64,000 nucleotides of DNA from Bacteroidales bacterium (GTDB lineage: Bacteria; Bacteroidota; Bacteroidia; Bacteroidales; F082): assembly GCA_017439405.1 (NCBI GenBank), contig JAFSJF010000143.1, positions 33,707 to 97,706 on the forward strand, in the 5' to 3' direction. A program made the position numbers and the translations under genes. Within the stretch, counting starts at the first letter, position 1, and every line of letters begins with the position of its first letter. The notes beneath the pieces are model-generated. The model did no database searches. It had not been told where the DNA came from and was given only the letters and a program-made list of their open reading frames with translations. Shown one piece after another: positions 28,101-37,350 of this stretch.

Positions 28101-31100
28101 TCTACGAAAAGACTCTCAATATTTCCTCCTGATATACCAGCATCTTGGAAGGTCGTCACAGAGCCAATGGGAACCCAGAAGTGGGCACTCAAATCCAGGT
28201 CTGCCATCAGAACGGCTTCGGCTTTGGAATTCTTTTCTGCGACGTATTTGTGGTGTTGGGCATCACCGTCCTTGAACACATTCAGACCATTAACGTAGGC
28301 CGAGAACCAAGCCAAACCTTCTTCGGAATAGATTTCCCATTTTAATGGGTTGTTATTGTTTGGCTCGAAGCTGCTATTGGCAGCGTTGTCATCAGGATTG
28401 GTGATTTTGTAATGATGTAGCCAAGCTCCTCCTGAACCTTCTCCAGCCATAGGATTGTTGGTTTCTGGATCAGACTTCACCGCAGGGTGGGTCCAGCAGC
28501 CCCAGAGGTAGATGTACTTGGAGTTGAAGGGTGCGCTGGGCGTAGCGGTATGGATGGCCACGTAGGATTCCGTGTCCTCAAAGATGGCACCATTTGAATT
28601 AAACAGGCCGTCTGATCCTACAGCGGAGGTCATTATGCTATGTAGCCATGATTCATAGGTGTCTAAGGTATAGGTTGTCTGTCCACTTGGGAAACAGGTG
28701 GAATTCCCGTCTTCAGCGAGAGTGTATTCCTTTCCAAATCCATAGGATGTGGCAATCACAGGACAGAAACCTTGTGTGACATGGAAACCGATGTTGGAAG
28801 CTGCACCTGAGCCTGTAATATCGGACAACAGCGTGATGACAGTAGATTCGTCATCGTAAGTCCCAAGCACAAGAGAATGGTCATAATTGTATGTGTGTCT
28901 CATAAGACACACGTTGTTGAGATAAGCTTTGTGGTCTGCAGGGCAGGTGGCTGGGATAGGGTTATAGGCCGAAGTGTCAAATGCGGAGTAGGCAAAATTT
29001 TGGTTTGTGATGAGACCATTTGCACTAGCAGAGGTACCAGTTTCGCCCACATAGAGTCGGCCTTTGAGGTAAATGCCGCCGCCGTCATGGTTGGTGGGTA
29101 CGTAGTTGCCGTTCACCTCGCAGTGGCCTTTCATGTGCATGAGGGCGGTGGTGTCGATGTAGATGCCGCCGCCGGCTTCCGAGGCGTAGTTGTACATGAT
29201 CTTGCCTCTTTCGCCGGTATTGCTGCCGCCTGAGAAGACGAGCTTGGCGGGCGATGTGGTGTTCTTGTCCATGTAGATGCCGCCGCCGTATTGGGCCGTG
29301 TTGTGTTCGACCAGGGGGATGTCGATGGGGTCCACGAGGCTGGTGGTTTGCGTTTCTTCGCGATAGGCGAGGGTGTCGAAGGTTGGCGCGAGGGTGTCGT
29401 CGGGTTGCATGAGCGGGTCCTCGTTCCACAGCCAAGGCTCGCGAGCCGGGGCGGGGTAGATGTCGCGCGGGCGGGGGGTGTTTTGCAGACGGGACGTCTG
29501 CGAACCTTCTTGCAGACGGGGCGTCTGCGTACCGGAGCGGCGGCCTCTCGTCGACTCGAAGTTGGCCACAAACGTGGCATCGCCGGCAATGTCGTAGGTG
29601 AAGGTGTAGGGGTTTTCAGAGGAAACCACGTTGCCGTTAACCGTCCAGTTGATGAATTGGTAATCCGTTGCTGGCGTTGCCAAAAGGGTCACCGACGTGG
29701 TGTTGTACGTCACCGAAACGGGGGCACTATAGGCTGTGCCGTTTACGGTCACATTGCCTGCTCCAGTCGGTTCAACCACAACGGAGAGGTTGTAACTGTT
29801 TGGCGTGAAGTTGGCCGTCAGCGTGGCGTTACTTGTTCCCATGGTGAAGGTGGTGGTGGCATTGCTTGCATCGCTCACCGCAGCCCCTGTGCCGCTCACC
29901 GTCCAATTATTAAATGTATAGCCCGCATTTTCCGTGGCGGTCACTTCGCAGGTCTCGCCTTCGTCGAGGCCGACATGGGTCTTGTTCACCGTGCCGCCTT
30001 CCGTGGGCGAGGCCGCGATGTTCAAGCCGTAGGCCTTGGTGGTGAAGGTTCGTTCTTCGCCGTAGGTAATGGCGTTGTCGGAAGAACTCCTATAATAATA
30101 GGCACGGTAATAGTAGGTGGTGCCGGCGGTGAGGTTCGTGGCATCTACGGTGTAGTTCACCGATACGCCGCTTGTCGTCGTGATGGTTTCTTCGGCATAG
30201 TTTGTTCCCGTTCTGGTGGGATTTGTCGATGTGCTCCAGCACACGCCACGCATGTTGTCCCGGAGGTGGCCTTCGGTGTCGCGACTCACGATGGTGCCTT
30301 TCAGCGTTGCGCTGTTGTTGGTGAGGTTGCTGACGGCATCATCGTCTTCTGGCGTGGCCACCACGGGGAGGGTGACGAAGCTTATCTCGTCGCTGTATAC
30401 GATGTTGGCAAGCGTATTATTGGCATCTGGGTTTTCCTTGCTGGCGTAGGCGCGCACATAGTATGTCATGTTGGGATAAGCTTGTGTGCGGGTTTTTGTG
30501 AAGGTAGTGGCAGAGGTCACGCTTGCGCCGAGGGTTTCCGCGAAGTGGGTGTTGGTCACTTCCGATTCTTGGCGCTTGGGGTTCCGCAGGGTGCTCCATG
30601 CCACGCCGTGGGTCCGCACGGTGGTGCCGTCGGCGGGTGTCACTTGGTATAAAATGGTGGATTCGTTGCTGCTGCCCGTGGGGAGGCTGATTGAACTGAG
30701 GGCCACATTGTCTACCGTCGGCTTGGCGTGGTCGGCGGTCGTGAAGGTGATGGCGCGGCAGGTGTGGGTGCCGGCGCTGTTGGTGGCGTAGGCTTGCACA
30801 TAATAGGTGGTGTAGGCGTCCAGAGGGTCTTCGCCTGTTTTGGGTAAATCAGCCGTGAAAGTATTGCCTGAGAGTGTCGTGCCGGGATTTTCCACGACGA
30901 TGGCACCGCTCATGTCGCTGTTTGTGCTGTATTTCACGCCCCAGTAGTTGACATTGGCGCCGCCGTCGGTGAAGCTGCATTGGACTTTGGCAGAGTTCTC
31001 GGTGATGTCTGTCACTTCGTTGATGGTCACCTGCGGCATCGTGATGCCGAGGGCGGTGAAGCTGAAGTTGTTGCTGTAGGCCGTGCCTGTGCTGTTGGTG

Positions 31101-34100
31101 GCGAAGGTGCGCACGTAGTAGGTCTTTCCGGGGTCAAGTCCGGTCATGGCCAGTGTGAACTCTGCTCCGTTTTCGAGGCTTGCCGTCACAGTGTTATGGC
31201 CTTCGTAACTTTCCAAGGTCGGCTCGGCGTTGGTGGCGCTCCAAACGATGCCGTATTGGGTTATGGCGCTTGTGCCCTTGTCGATGAGTTTGCCGTAGAT
31301 TTTCGCGTCGTGTTGTGTGATGTCTTGTATATTGGTGGCACGCACCACGGGGCTGCCGTCGGTTGAGGGCGTGATGGTTTGCGTGGGCGCGGTGATGCTG
31401 TAGTTGGTGATGTCCATGGCGGCAGGCTCGTCTGCGTTGCTTGAGGCGTAGGCCCTCACGTAGACGGTGAGGCCGCCTCGTGCGCCCACGTAGGTGGCGG
31501 TGAAGGTGGTAGTGCCCGAGGTCAATGTGCCGGGGATGGTGCGGTCGGAATACAGTTCAGGGTCGTCGTCGGTGCTCCACACGAAGCCGTAGGAGGTGAT
31601 GTAGTTGGCGCCTCCAGGGTTGGTGAAGTTGGTGCCTGCGGGCATGGTGAAGGAGGCGGTGATGGTGTTGGTGAAAGGCGTTGTGGTATAGTCGGTGGTG
31701 GTGGTGAGGTCCACTGTTGTGCTGCCCATGTCGGGGGTGTTTTTCAGGGTGGTGAAGGTGGCCACGTCGCCGTAGCCGGTGTCGTCGGTTGCATGGCTGT
31801 TTTTGGCGTAGGCCCTGAAGTAGTAGGTCTTATTGGCTGTCAAGCCGGTGAGGGGCAGGGTGAAGAATTTCCCGTCGATGTCGGTGCTGTTGACGGGATT
31901 GCATCCCTCTGCTCCAATAGTTGGGGTGGGGTTGGTGAGGCTATACACGAAGCCCACTTCGGTGATGTCGCTGCTGCCTTGGTCGATCCACTTGCCGTTG
32001 AGCGTGGCCGAGTTTTTGGTGACGTTGGCCGAGCCGCCGGTGTATACCGTGGGCTTGTTTGACGAGAGGGTGGTGAACCATGTTGTGTCGCTCACGTTAG
32101 TGCCGTTGTCGTTGGTGGCGTAGGCGACTACCCAATAAGTGGTGGCTTCCGTGAGTCCTGTCAAGTGGTACTTGTAGCAACCCGGTGTCAGGTCGGTGGT
32201 GGAAACTTGCACGGTCGTCGGCGTCGTAGATCCTCTCACTGCATACTTGAAGCCGTGTTCATGGCTGGTGTTAGCATCTTCGGCAAACATGAGGTGATAG
32301 TGGATGGTGTCGGAAGGCGCACTGCCGCTTGTTGGTCCTGGATAGGCATCGATGACTTCGACGACGGGCTTGCCTTGTCGTTTCTGGATGTTGAACTCGC
32401 CGCCGCCGCTGTATACGCCGCCGCCGTTGCCGCTGTTGGCGGTGTTTTCGGCGATTTTTCCGCCGAACATGTCGATTTGCCCGTCGGCGATGTAGATGCC
32501 GCCGCCGTCGCCGTTTTGAGCGGTGTTGCCTTTGATGAGGTCGCCGTTGAGGTAGATGTTGCCTTTGTCGGCGGAGCTGACGGAGAGGTCGCCGTTGTTG
32601 ATGCCGCCGCCGTTGCGGGCTGCGGTGTTGTTGGTGATTTGCGTGGCCTTGTAGAGGTAGCACGGCCCGGTGGTGATGTCGCCGTGCAGGGTGTAGACGC
32701 CGCCGCCCGAGCCTTCGACGGCGGTGTTGTTGTCGACGATGCAGCCGTAGAGGCGGATGTCGCCGTCGTGGTTATCGACGCCGCCGCCGTTGATGTTGGC
32801 GGAGTTGCGCGTGATGATGGCGCCTTGTGCGAAGATGGAGCCGTATTTGAGGTAGATGCCGCCGCCGCGCCCGGTGGGGTCGGTGGCGGTGCCGTCGGCG
32901 CCGCGGGTCTTGTTGCGGTCGAGGATGGAGCGTTGCAGGCGGATGGTCTTGCCGGTGGTGTTGGCGTGGGGCCCTTCGCAGTAGATGGCGCCGCCGTTGC
33001 CGAGGGTGGAGGTGTTGTTGCGGATGGTGGCGTAGCGCACGTCGACGAGGCCGGTGTGGTTGTTGACGGCGCCGCCGTTGAGCTTGGCGATGTTGTTGTA
33101 GATCTTGGTGCCGTAGAGGGTGTCTTGGTGGATGGGGTCGTCGTCGTAGGGGAATTGCATGATGTCGATGTCGCCCACGTCGGTGTAGGCGCCGCCGCCT
33201 CGGCCTTCGGTGGCCATGTTGTTCGACAGCGAGCCGCCGTAGATGAAGATGTCGCCGGCGTGGTTGTTGATGCCGCCGCCGTTGAGCGTGGCCGTGTTGT
33301 TGTCGATGAGGGCGTTGTAGGTGTAGATGGTGCCGGCGTTGGCGTAGAGGCCGCCGCCCTTCTTGGCCGTGTTGTGGCTGATTTCGATTTGGTCGCCCCT
33401 TTGCTTCCTGTTGATGTAGATGGTGCCGCTTCGGGTGTCGGCGCCGCCGCCGTTGAGCACCGCCGTGTTGTGCGTGATTTTCGACTCGATGCGGGTCATG
33501 CCGCCCGTGGTCTCCACATAGTCCTCGATGTCGATGTCGCCGGCGTTGGTGTAGATGCCGCCGCCGCTGCCTTCGCTGTTTTGCTGGCCTGTCGACGAGT
33601 TGTAGCCCGCCATGTTGCCCAAGCCCGCGCCGCCTCCGATGAGGCAGCCGTTCACGTCGATGTTGCCCTCGTGGTTGTTGATGCCGCCGCCGTTGAGTGC
33701 GGCGGTGTTTTGTTGGATCTTCACGTCGGTGATGTCGATGATGCCCTTTTGCAGGTACATCCCGCCGCCGCGGCCCGAGACCACCGCGTTGCCCAACACG
33801 GTTTGCGTGCCGCCACCTTCTGCGGCGTGGTTGTCGTTGAGGTCGGCATGGAGCAGGGTGATGTATTTCGTATTGACGTTGGTGCCGTAGCAGAAGATGC
33901 CGCCGCCGCTGCCGGTGGTGGCCGTGTTGCCGCTGATGTTGATGCGCTGGCTCGGGCTGTTGCCGAGGATGGTGACGGTGCCGCTGTGGGTGTTCACGCC
34001 GCCGCCGTTCAGCCCGGCGGTGTTGTCGGTGATTTGCGTGGCGGTGTGCTCGTCTTGCGTTCCGTTGATGTTGATGTCGCCCTGGCGGGTGTAGATGCCG

Positions 34101-37100
34101 CCGCCGCCCACATTGGCCTCGTTGTTGCTGATGTCGCCGCTGATGACGGAGATCTTGCCTTCGTCCAAGTACATTCCGCCGCCGCAGCCCAAGTTGATCG
34201 GGCTTGAGGCATTGGCTGTGCCCAACGCCTTGTTGTGGCTCACGATGACGCGGCGCAGGCGGATGTCGAAATAGGTGGTTGTGCCGTTGCCCATGCAGAA
34301 GATGCCGCCGCCGCTGCCGTCGGTGGCCTGGTTGTGGGTGATGGTGATGGGATAGTAGGTGCTTTCGGTGAACGAGCCGTAGGCCACCACCCTTCCGTTA
34401 GCCACATACATGCCGCCGCCGTGCACTTGGGCAGTGTTGTAGGAGATGTTCGAGGGGTTGCCCACGAAGGTCGCGTCGGGGTTGATGAGCACGGCGCCGT
34501 TGCCCACGTAGATGCCGCCGCCGCTGCCTGTGGTGGTCGTGTTGCCGAGGGTGGCCGCGTTGCCGCCTATGGTGCAGCTGTGCATGGTGACGGAGTTGTT
34601 GGCTACATAGACGCCGCCGCCGTTGCGCTTGGCGGTGTTGCCTTGCACCGTAGAGCCGGTCATGTCGACGGCGCCGTTTTGGGTGTAGATGCCGCCGCCG
34701 TCGCCGTCGGTATGTACGGTTTGGTTGCCTTCGTTGGCGGTCTTGTCGCCTCCGATGGTGGCATTGGTCAAGGTGATGTTGCCCGAAAGCGTGTAGATGC
34801 CGCCTCCGAGTTTTTGGCACTCGTTGCCTTTCACGGTAGAATTGCTGACGCTGACGGTGCCGCTTTGTGTGTAGATGCCGCCGCCGTTGCCGTTGGTGCC
34901 GCCGTTGTAGGTGCCTGCCTTGTTGCCGCTAACCTCGCTGCTGTTGGTAAGGCTGATAGTGCCATTGTTGTTGTAGATGCCGCCGCCGTGGGCTGTGGCC
35001 TTGTTGTCTTTGACGAGGCCGCCGCTGATGTTGATGGTGCCGTCGTCGAGATAGATGCCTCCGCCGTGGTAGGTATTGGCCATGTTGCCTTGTATGAGCG
35101 GTTGCACGGTGCCTGTCTTCGCGACGTTCACCGTGCCCCGTTTCACGTACAGGCCGCCGCCATGCGAGGTGGCTGTGTTGGTTTTGATCTCGGAATAGTC
35201 GTAAACCGTGGTGCTCACTACCGAAGTGGTATTGTTGTAGGTGACGGGATAGGCCTCCACATAGATGCCGCCGGCGTAGTTACTGGCCGTGTTGCCTTCA
35301 ATCGTAATCTTGTTTGCCGCTTCCCCTTCCTTGCTGACTGTTACGATGACGTCTTGAGGGTGTACATGGCTTGGCATTGCGCTCGGGTTATTAAAATTTT
35401 GGGTAGTGATAACAGCCACGCCACCACCGTTGACCGAGCATTCGTTTCCTGAAATGGTTCCTTTGTCAAGCTCACATTCCACTTTGTAGTAGGTCACTTC
35501 TTCGTTCCTGTTGATCCAAACGCCACCGCCGGCGCCTCCGAGGGCCTTGTTGTTGGAGATGGTGGCGCCGCCCAGCACGAATCTAAGTTTGAAAGGTTCG
35601 TTATCAGGGTTATACCAGATGTAGCCGTTTGGCCCGTTTGGATAATCGTAATTCGCACCTGATTGGTTGTTTTTCATCCGAACTCCGTCTATGGCCACGC
35701 CACCGCCGCTGCCAGCGGCAGTGTTGTGGTCAATGAGGGTTTGGCCGTCCAATTCGAGGATGCTGTGGTCGGGGACCAAGTTTTCGGTGCCCCCACCGAA
35801 ATCGGTATAGGTGGAGAGGTATATGCCGCCCCCGTCACCGTTGGTCCGGTTGTATTGTATGGTGCACTGGCTTATTTGCGCCGGGCCTTTCAGCAGCAAG
35901 CCGCCGCCGCCGTTCACGTTAGATCCTGTCAGGGTGTAGTTGTTCTCTATCTTGCAGTGGTTGACAATCAGTTTGTCCTTGGAACGGCTCCCGTGCCAGC
36001 GCACAGGGCAGCCATAGTTGTTGGTGAGGTGGCAATTCTCCAGGCTAATCGTGACAGAGTTCTGCCCGATTGACCTGAACGTGCCATTTTGGGTGTCAAC
36101 CGTTTGTGTGTAGCCCGAATAAAGGGTACTATAAGTAGTATTGCATCCGAAGGTGTATTCTATCTTGCAGTTCTTGAACTTGGCGTCACGCAGGCCGACG
36201 TTTAGGCCTGCGTTTTGGCCGGAAGTTGGCTGGTCGTTATAAGTTCCGCCGCTTTGCACTTTGAGGACGATCTCATTTTTGGAGGCAAGGCTCTTGAAGT
36301 GGCAGTGGTCAATGTCCGCCAGTACTTTTGCATTATTCTGGTTAGTAAAAACCTGTATGACACCGCCGTTTCCCCAAGTGGTGGCAAAGTTTTGCACAGT
36401 GACGTTCTTCATGGTGAGCGTGCCCTCCTGGATCCTGAACAAGCCGTATGATTTACTGTTTCCTGCAGTCGTGACTTCCATTTGCGGTGTCGAGGTGCCG
36501 TCATCTATGGCGGTCAAGACGGGGCCGTCGCCATCGATGACGAAGTTGTTTCTGAAGTCGTAGACATAGTTGCTGATGTCTTCCGGCGAATCCGCCGAAG
36601 GGTTTTTTCCTTGGACGGTGATGGTGTGCTGGTCTTTTGTCGTAGTAACATTTTTATAGATATAGAAAACTACGTCTTGATCACTATATGCCTGCCGCGA
36701 CATTCCTGTGATTTTCAATGTCGGGTTGGCCGAGGCCCCCGTTCCCAATTCCATGACGAGGTGGGCTTCTATACCCTCATTGGCATAAACGAAAATCTGC
36801 CCATTCATGATAATGGTGCTCGTGTTCTCGAAGACGAGTTTATATGTGCCGCTCGAAATCGTGAAGCCGTTGAGTTGGGGTTGGTTGCCAATTAAAAGCG
36901 TTGCCTCTGAGGAAGTTGCTCCTGTGTACACGTCAAAATTGTTGCCTGTGCCCGTTGAGCGCAGGTAGTAGGTCCCTGCGGAGGAGGGAGACCATGCCCA
37001 AGCCACGGGGCAAACTGCCAAGAAAGCGAGGAGGATGAGGAAGTTTTTGTTTGCAAAAGCGTTGCGCCTGGAGGCCTGTTTTGGGTCGGAGGTGTAGCGT

Positions 37101-37108
37101 TTTTTCAT
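25199..37108 (-). CDS. Giant T9SS-exported surface protein with beta-helix, fibronectin-like and GLUG-like repeats
   Basis: About 3,969 residues, a third or more larger than typical surface adhesins. Signal peptide at 1-38 (MKKRYTSDPKQ... ending AVAWA-like). Residues about 40-1,570 are right-handed beta-helix repeats with dozens of GGGI/GGGIY units of about 25-45 residues (chlamydial Pmp-like). About 1,570-2,350 are fibronectin-like repeats with TTYYVRAYATNS-type cores, and about 2,360-2,520 are 'bacterial repeat' (SPTEGGTV...NWTVSG) modules. A second beta-helix block, a GLUG-like segment (GKFDGQGHSITGI, GGLVGENNGIVENCYS, about 3,010-3,150) and a type A T9SS domain (MFDITGRCLL ... GVYLLRMTG ... 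KIIIK) follow. Start 37108 is chosen over 37180 for the signal peptide. Residues about 2,527-2,541 come from an inserted palindrome. Confidence 0.9.
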   Translation of the reverse strand: MKKRYTSDPKQASRRNAFANKNFLILLAFLAVCPVAWAWSPSSAGTYYLRSTGTGNNFDVYTGATSSEATLLIGNQPQLNGFTISSGTYKLVFENTSTIIMNGQIFVYANEGIEAHLVMELGTGASANPTLKITGMSRQAYSDQDVVFYIYKNVTTTKDQHTITVQGKNPSADSPEDISNYVYDFRNNFVIDGDGPVLTAIDDGTSTPQMEVTTAGNSKSYGLFRIQEGTLTMKNVTVQNFATTWGNGGVIQVFTNQNNAKVLADIDHCHFKSLASKNEIVLKVQSGGTYNDQPTSGQNAGLNVGLRDAKFKNCKIEYTFGCNTTYSTLYSGYTQTVDTQNGTFRSIGQNSVTISLENCHLTNNYGCPVRWHGSRSKDKLIVNHCKIENNYTLTGSNVNGGGGLLLKGPAQISQCTIQYNRTNGDGGGIYLSTYTDFGGGTENLVPDHSILELDGQTLIDHNTAAGSGGGVAIDGVRMKNNQSGANYDYPNGPNGYIWYNPDNEPFKLRFVLGGATISNNKALGGAGGGVWINRNEEVTYYKVECELDKGTISGNECSVNGGGVAVITTQNFNNPSAMPSHVHPQDVIVTVSKEGEAANKITIEGNTASNYAGGIYVEAYPVTYNNTTSVVSTTVYDYSEIKTNTATSHGGGLYVKRGTVNVAKTGTVQPLIQGNMANTYHGGGIYLDDGTINISGGLVKDNKATAHGGGIYNNNGTISLTNSSEVSGNKAGTYNGGTNGNGGGIYTQSGTVSVSNSTVKGNECQKLGGGIYTLSGNITLTNATIGGDKTANEGNQTVHTDGDGGGIYTQNGAVDMTGSTVQGNTAKRNGGGVYVANNSVTMHSCTIGGNAATLGNTTTTGSGGGIYVGNGAVLINPDATFVGNPSNISYNTAQVHGGGMYVANGRVVAYGSFTESTYYPITITHNQATDGSGGGIFCMGNGTTTYFDIRLRRVIVSHNKALGTANASSPINLGCGGGMYLDEGKISVISGDISNNEANVGGGGIYTRQGDININGTQDEHTATQITDNTAGLNGGGVNTHSGTVTILGNSPSQRINISGNTATTGSGGGIFCYGTNVNTKYITLLHADLNDNHAAEGGGTQTVLGNAVVSGRGGGMYLQKGIIDITDVKIQQNTAALNGGGINNHEGNIDVNGCLIGGGAGLGNMAGYNSSTGQQNSEGSGGGIYTNAGDIDIEDYVETTGGMTRIESKITHNTAVLNGGGADTRSGTIYINRKQRGDQIEISHNTAKKGGGLYANAGTIYTYNALIDNNTATLNGGGINNHAGDIFIYGGSLSNNMATEGRGGGAYTDVGDIDIMQFPYDDDPIHQDTLYGTKIYNNIAKLNGGAVNNHTGLVDVRYATIRNNTSTLGNGGAIYCEGPHANTTGKTIRLQRSILDRNKTRGADGTATDPTGRGGGIYLKYGSIFAQGAIITRNSANINGGGVDNHDGDIRLYGCIVDNNTAVEGSGGGVYTLHGDITTGPCYLYKATQITNNTAARNGGGINNGDLSVSSADKGNIYLNGDLIKGNTAQNGDGGGIYIADGQIDMFGGKIAENTANSGNGGGVYSGGGEFNIQKRQGKPVVEVIDAYPGPTSGSAPSDTIHYHLMFAEDANTSHEHGFKYAVRGSTTPTTVQVSTTDLTPGCYKYHLTGLTEATTYWVVAYATNDNGTNVSDTTWFTTLSSNKPTVYTGGSANVTKNSATLNGKWIDQGSSDITEVGFVYSLTNPTPTIGAEGCNPVNSTDIDGKFFTLPLTGLTANKTYYFRAYAKNSHATDDTGYGDVATFTTLKNTPDMGSTTVDLTTTTDYTTTPFTNTITASFTMPAGTNFTNPGGANYITSYGFVWSTDDDPELYSDRTIPGTLTSGTTTFTATYVGARGGLTVYVRAYASSNADEPAAMDITNYSITAPTQTITPSTDGSPVVRATNIQDITQHDAKIYGKLIDKGTSAITQYGIVWSATNAEPTLESYEGHNTVTASLENGAEFTLAMTGLDPGKTYYVRTFATNSTGTAYSNNFSFTALGITMPQVTINEVTDITENSAKVQCSFTDGGANVNYWGVKYSTNSDMSGAIVVENPGTTLSGNTFTADLPKTGEDPLDAYTTYYVQAYATNSAGTHTCRAITFTTADHAKPTVDNVALSSISLPTGSSNESTILYQVTPADGTTVRTHGVAWSTLRNPKRQESEVTNTHFAETLGASVTSATTFTKTRTQAYPNMTYYVRAYASKENPDANNTLANIVYSDEISFVTLPVVATPEDDDAVSNLTNNSATLKGTIVSRDTEGHLRDNMRGVCWSTSTNPTRTGTNYAEETITTTSGVSVNYTVDATNLTAGTTYYYRAYYYRSSSDNAITYGEERTFTTKAYGLNIAASPTEGGTVNKTHVGLDEGETCEVTATENAGYTFNNWTVSGTGAAVSDASNATTTFTMGTSNATLTANFTPNSYNLSVVVEPTGAGNVTVNGTAYSAPVSVTYNTTSVTLLATPATDYQFINWTVNGNVVSSENPYTFTYDIAGDATFVANFESTRGRRSGTQTPRLQEGSQTSRLQNTPRPRDIYPAPAREPWLWNEDPLMQPDDTLAPTFDTLAYREETQTTSLVDPIDIPLVEHNTAQYGGGIYMDKNTTSPAKLVFSGGSNTGERGKIMYNYASEAGGGIYIDTTALMHMKGHCEVNGNYVPTNHDGGGIYLKGRLYVGETGTSASANGLITNQNFAYSAFDTSAYNPIPATCPADHKAYLNNVCLMRHTYNYDHSLVLGTYDDESTVITLLSDITGSGAASNIGFHVTQGFCPVIATSYGFGKEYTLAEDGNSTCFPSGQTTYTLDTYESWLHSIMTSAVGSDGLFNSNGAIFEDTESYVAIHTATPSAPFNSKYIYLWGCWTHPAVKSDPETNNPMAGEGSGGAWLHHYKITNPDDNAANSSFEPNNNNPLKWEIYSEEGLAWFSAYVNGLNVFKDGDAQHHKYVAEKNSKAEAVLMADLDLSAHFWVPIGSVTTFQDAGISGGNIESLFVDEPGTPHHFKGKFDGQGHSITGIDCRYLSGIYKLGLLGYLDEGAVVKNLFVDGSRFEASSSSMGFHIGGIAGKMLSTATLSACEARANIDITNADKTSSYVGGLVGEAAGTNTIHSSMAMPTITGAADYMGGLVGKLGSGNKLYNSFSNPKFPQTTTPWYAMNTDKYIGGLVGENNGIVENCYSRLQGSEPTSDGTASVYGWLAGSNTVAASESSEGGIRFSYIPDGQTVYVKNTADGSNKAPYGHGTYAPTTRIDGKYGYKHRDQAMTKANDSESNSYIDNDKFEGGLQTALNKWVDGKNTSTKTYHPWMRTMASGINDDLPIPNFKRESGAKALTTDPAYNAVGSKDGVYMDYANNANDLLTAYAALASGTPEIYLYEANESDGDPTDPQPKPITVTNVGTSPEVKLYIHEDVGITVSGNASSSGLNARVGAFFDNSEGTTYLGGEPYDWHMFSPAIKDVPMGIEYHSDNTDAASGGKSYSIKTNYSTLVSSGIAQTDYESRDYMDPPVTTIAGTGYLRSNTPYGKWGNSGHWPSSGTFANSSFDLYSYYEKECHWINFKREGTSTFSDHWHQDVKDGETVHRNIRYENETTMRLGKGYMMAFSDETMVMADGILNTGNLTASETLTNTYYSFNPSGYADAVQGINLVGNPYQSYLDFDLLASGNNGILVGGSTTNYYILDADSAGYISYTAGSSNNVYGATRYIHPHQGFFVRASAGGSLSFTDAMRVAGKYTPNLGDTENLYHANFRNEQVNYPLVNLLCYDADGKRDYTTVEINRPDVGGGQKMKGLRIGDATICARWEGIDYQTAFTPEGVSEVPVRFEAFDDEVFTMKWNTLHGDFHYLHLIDNLTGADVDMLTAQEYKFEGRTTDYVSRFKLVFDVTGIEEPEDGTSTDPVTFAFQMGDELIVNGAGVLQMFDITGRCLLSTQTAGAQSSVSLPKVAAGVYLLRMTGNQQSKIQKIIIK
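29485..29528. repeat. Two palindromic GCAGACG..CGTCTGC units inside the giant gene
   Basis: GCAGACGGGACGTCTGC (29485-29501) and GCAGACGGGGCGTCTGC (29512-29528) lie 10 nt apart, in frame. They encode TPRLQEGSQTSRLQ, a low-complexity stretch unlike the surrounding protein, sitting at a domain junction before the second beta-helix block. Confidence 0.75.
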
Positions 37109-37196
37109 TTCAGTTGCAGAATAATTTAGTTTATTGTTGCTTGGATTGTTTGTTGAATCGTAAAAAAAGTTTAAAACCATGTCCTTTAAAATTTCG

Positions 37197-37204
37197 CAAA
37201 AGTA
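37197..37204 (-). promoter_or_regulatory. -7 promoter box (TACTTTTG) for the giant surface protein gene
   Basis: TAnnTTTG match 89 nt upstream of the start at 37108. The remaining part of the 236-bp gap up to the PIN gene shows no further feature except a degenerate spacer palindrome at 37331-37350. Confidence 0.6.
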
Positions 37205-37330
37205 GGGAAAAAAACCATAGGGAAGTGTTTTTCGGAGGCAAAAAAAGTGATTTGATTGTTAAGATGTTGATAGGCAGCGTGATAAGGAGAAGGTGTGATA
37301 AGGCGTCGTCTCTTCGTGACGGGGGTGTTG

Positions 37331-37350
37331 CCGTGGGTCGCGGCCTACGG
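37331..37350. repeat. Degenerate copy of the array palindrome overlapping the PIN stop codon
   Basis: CCGTGGGTCGCGGCCTACGG resembles the TAGGTCGCCGACCTACGG palindrome of the array spacers and is flanked by the same TTGCCG/GGTT context. The TAG stop of the PIN gene lies within it. Confidence 0.55.

Noticed and set aside
32165-34207. 680-codon open frame on the plus strand opposite the giant surface gene
   Set aside because: It is the complement of GGGI-type beta-helix repeats; the product is a monotonous Val/Asp/Ala sequence with no start signal, and the minus-strand gene has clear domains.
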